A stretch of DNA of 64,000 bases from Panorpa germanica (taxonomy: Eukaryota; Arthropoda; Insecta; Mecoptera; Panorpidae). Below the pieces are notes generated by a model. That model did no database searches. It saw nothing but the letters and a program-made list of their open reading frames with translations, and was not told the DNA's origin. This document shows, one piece after another, positions 61,181 through 64,000 of this stretch. Within the stretch, counting starts at the first letter, position 1; each line of letters starts with the position of its first letter. The DNA is taken from contig OY783209.1 in NCBI GenBank assembly GCA_963678705.1, forward strand, positions 3,286,001 to 3,350,000. Reading direction: 5' to 3'. Both the position numbers and the translations under genes were made by a program.

Positions 61181-63512
61181 CGCTAACAATTTAATCCTTA
61201 TTACTAGACGTGATCGATTATAACTGATCCCCAATAAACTCTGGTATCTTTACTACTTTATTACATTTTCAACCCATAGAATAAAGAAACAGTTTTGGAA
61301 GACACCGCAAAAATTTGAAATAGTTTTTTTTAAATATTCAACGGCATTTGTCCGAGTGATGTGAACAAATGAATCACATTTCAAGTTCCACTTATTATTG
61401 ATTAGCATATTTCGAAAGTAAATTGAAAGAGTCACCAATACTGATTATTCAAACATAACCTTTGAACTTACAGACACTGCACTGAATAATGTACATGACT
61501 TTACAATCATTCATTTGCAAACCATTCAGTAATAAGACACTGAACGCAAAATGATGTCATGAATTCGTTATTTTAACCTCGTAAAACCACGTTAAATCTT
61601 CTATCTATTTTTATTGCATTTTTTCTTTTTACATTATTTACTTAAGACAATGGCATTATATGTCACATGCGTCATATTTTTTATGTATGTATGTATAACG
61701 ATGAATCACTGCAATTTAATAAATGTTTATCACATTAGCGTTGTATATATAAATGATCCTATCTTTTATTTTTGTAAGGTAAGGCTTTTTAGTTTAACTT
61801 AGGTTTGCATTTATTCGTTCACAGGCAAAAAGTCTCGCGGTAATACGAAGTATAGGACTGATGAACATTAGAACAAAGGGTCCTCTTCAATTAACCCCCT
61901 TCCTCGCGTGTGTACTATGGGTCTTTGGGGAAACAGCTGAGATTTAGAGTTTTCTACAAGTATACTTGTTAAATATATTTTACAAATATCAAAATGCTTA
62001 TTGCAATCAAGAACACTCGAGAGACAAAACAATAAAACACGTTCAAAAACTGTTTTTCTGAACAAAAACACCAATGTTTTGTAAAACTGAACAGTTCTTA
62101 AAACATTTTTGTCTTTAGAAACTATTTTAGTAAACAAAACACATTCCGTTGTTTTTTAGTCTGCTTGGTTTTGTTTTTTGTGAACATTTGTGCTTGTCAG
62201 TTGTTGTTTATCATTTGGCCAGCAACTTGTTCCAAGAGCAGTTATAAATAAGTGCAGAATACAGTGGACAAAAATGTATCGCCAACACAATAATTTTTAG
62301 GACAGTAAATTTTTATGGGACACACAGAAAAACACTAAAAACAGAACTGTTTTAAAACAAAATGAAACATGTTTTTGTATTGTTTTTTGAAAACAAAACT
62401 GTCTCTTTGGTATAAAGGGCCTATGTTTCCAGTTACGTCACTGTTCATTAAACAAATACTTCTATTAATTATTCAAAGATTTCTGATTTACCGGAAGTCC
62501 AGGTTCTGTAACTAAACATCATACGTGTAAAAAATTAATGAATTAGTAAACTTAGTTAATAAAACATTCAACTGCTGCCAACATTAAGTAACCTAAACGT
62601 AACACATTACGCACTTCCGGTTGAAATATTTACGTCTCACAAAACTTCGAACAACATTAGGTACATATTTGTTGACGTGCCGATCAAGAATTAATTTAAT
62701 TAAACGCTAATAGTAAGGTTTCCATTTGTTGCGTAACAAAATACTGATGAAAAATATATAATTTAGGGCAGCTTATTGCGTAAACGTGGTTTGAGGTTGA
62801 ATATGCGCATTTGTAGCTATGGGGTGGGGGTTGAAGTAGTCATAAAAAAACATAAGCATTTTCGTAGCAATAAACATTGCTATTATCCTTCCGTTGTTCG
62901 TTACGCGCGAATAAATATTGATTAACTGTCAAAAATTTTATGGAAAATGTTTCGCTTGTGATGTAAATAAAATACATAACCTATAAATTTTGATATTTGT
63001 TTTTGATAAAGAACTTTAATAATAGGTTCATAAATGTTCTTATATGTTTCATTCCATGTTCCATGTTGTTGGGAGGTTGATTTAAACCCTATGTCCACAC
63101 ATGCGTGTTTGTCTATTCGTGCTCTTTGCCGATTATCAAATTCCTATGCTTAGATATGTGCTTTTTACCGCTACTAGAGCAAAAACGTTCGTGTTCGTGT
63201 ACGAATACATGAACCACGCATACTCATACTCCTAATATTGATCATTCATACTCGAACACGAATATCTGGGTATAAAACCGCTACCAAACGATGCTACGAA
63301 CACCTTCCGACGTTGGCCGCATCGTTCGGGCTCTTGTTGGTCTTTTGAGCCGCGTTAAAAGGGATTTTTCTACCCCCACCACACACTTGATCCACATGTC
63401 ATGCATTGCTCCACGAATCGTCCAACAAAGGAAGGTTTTATACTTGTAGGTTTCTTTATTTACTTGAAAGTTTTTGTTAAACAGTATCAGTGTGATAAAA
63501 TATTCGGACCAC
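61181..63512. other. Non-coding interval
   Basis: No gene. 61980-62400 is dense in mirrored GTTTTGTTTT / AAAACAGTTTT words suggesting a decayed inverted-repeat element with unclear ends. Clustered TACTCATACTC-like words lie at 63215-63260. Confidence 0.3.
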
Positions 63513-63560
63513 CGTGTAGTAGGAAACATATGTTTCCTACTACACGATGACATATGTCAT
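63513..63560. repeat. Adjacent perfect palindromes (34 bp and 14 bp)
   Basis: 63513-63546 is a 34-bp perfect inverted repeat centred on CATATG (half arm CGTGTAGTAGGAAACAT). It is followed directly by a second perfect palindrome ATGACATATGTCAT (63547-63560), also centred on CATATG. Confidence 0.85.
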
Positions 63561-64000
63561 GTCAATCTTCCAATATTTGATACACACGTTGGAGGCAAGC
63601 ATTTGAATTAAACATTCACTGCATTGATTGGTACCAAATTGTTGAATAAGCCAAACCCTAATCAAATTTTTTTAAATTTTGTTATATTTTAGTTTTAAAA
63701 ATTATTATCAGAGAACTATTAACTATTACTCTAATGACAGACGTTTTTCTTTTTGATAGTTAGCATTCCAATCCAAGAATTTATAATTCATAATTTTTTT
63801 TAGTATGTAAAAGCAAACATTAAACATAATTCTGTTTTTAATACATGAAGTAATCGTTAAATTTGAAATAAATCTCAGAAGTAATTAAATCATACAAAAA
63901 CATGTTTGTCTTCAACGTCGTCGTTAACGAGCTTTCAAAAGAAAATGACGTCATTAAGATGCGTTCTACTTCGAAATAAACAGTGACTTACTGTGTTTGC

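Noticed and set aside
40858..64000. CRISPR arrays, rRNA or tRNA genes
   Set aside because: No regularly spaced direct repeats and no cloverleaf with paired A and B boxes other than the SINE head at about 29460-29502.

Overview
This is a nuclear genomic window from an animal, almost certainly a non-dipteran holometabolous insect. I lean towards Hymenoptera, at low confidence. Reasons: AT-rich intergenic DNA, short GT-AG introns of roughly 60-120 nt, no operons, and orthologues with insect features. These include a Tube-type kinase that keeps its catalytic domain (flies have lost it), a modular serine protease of the Toll cascade, and non-autonomous hAT-like elements, other MITEs and a tRNA-derived SINE. 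All gene models were built by hand from conserved protein sequence and splice sites, and the reading phase closes across every junction given.

The left 41 kb is gene-dense. It holds, in order: the 3' part of raptor (+, 37-2242); TPRKB/CGI-121 (-, 2871-3398); the histone-locus-body scaffold NPAT/mxc (+, 3857-12002, 2361 aa, with a GC-AG first intron); a 5' fragment of an astacin-like protease gene (+, 15669-16902) with no catalytic exons; a KIAA2013 homologue (+, 17800-19647); a TSPAN13/31-type tetraspanin with two alternative last exons (-, 21110-23578); a Tube/IRAK4 kinase (+, 24066-26580); a modular serine protease fused to a fibrinogen-related domain (+, 27685-32741, 831 aa); cereblon (-, 33095-35137); ECSIT (+, 35617-37008); and DDX54 (+, 37506-40857). 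Three neighbours relate to Toll signalling: the extracellular protease, the cytoplasmic kinase and ECSIT.

The right 23 kb (40,858-64,000) has no complete gene I can support. It holds one plausible orphan first exon near 42.1 kb, a CG-richer patch near 43.7-44.1 kb, and many decayed non-autonomous transposons: at least five inverted-repeat families, several with second copies elsewhere in the window. It also has a 118-bp hairpin element and a 34-bp perfect palindrome next to a 14-bp one. It is most likely a transposon-rich intergenic region or the first intron of a long gene continuing to the right.

The most unusual item is the 831-aa secreted protein: signal peptide, sushi, Wonton-type CCP, S1 protease, degenerate LDLa, second sushi, fibrinogen-related domain. 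It has an intact catalytic triad and an uninterrupted frame through 16 exons. It joins the initiating protease of the Toll/melanisation cascade to a domain type used elsewhere for pathogen recognition.
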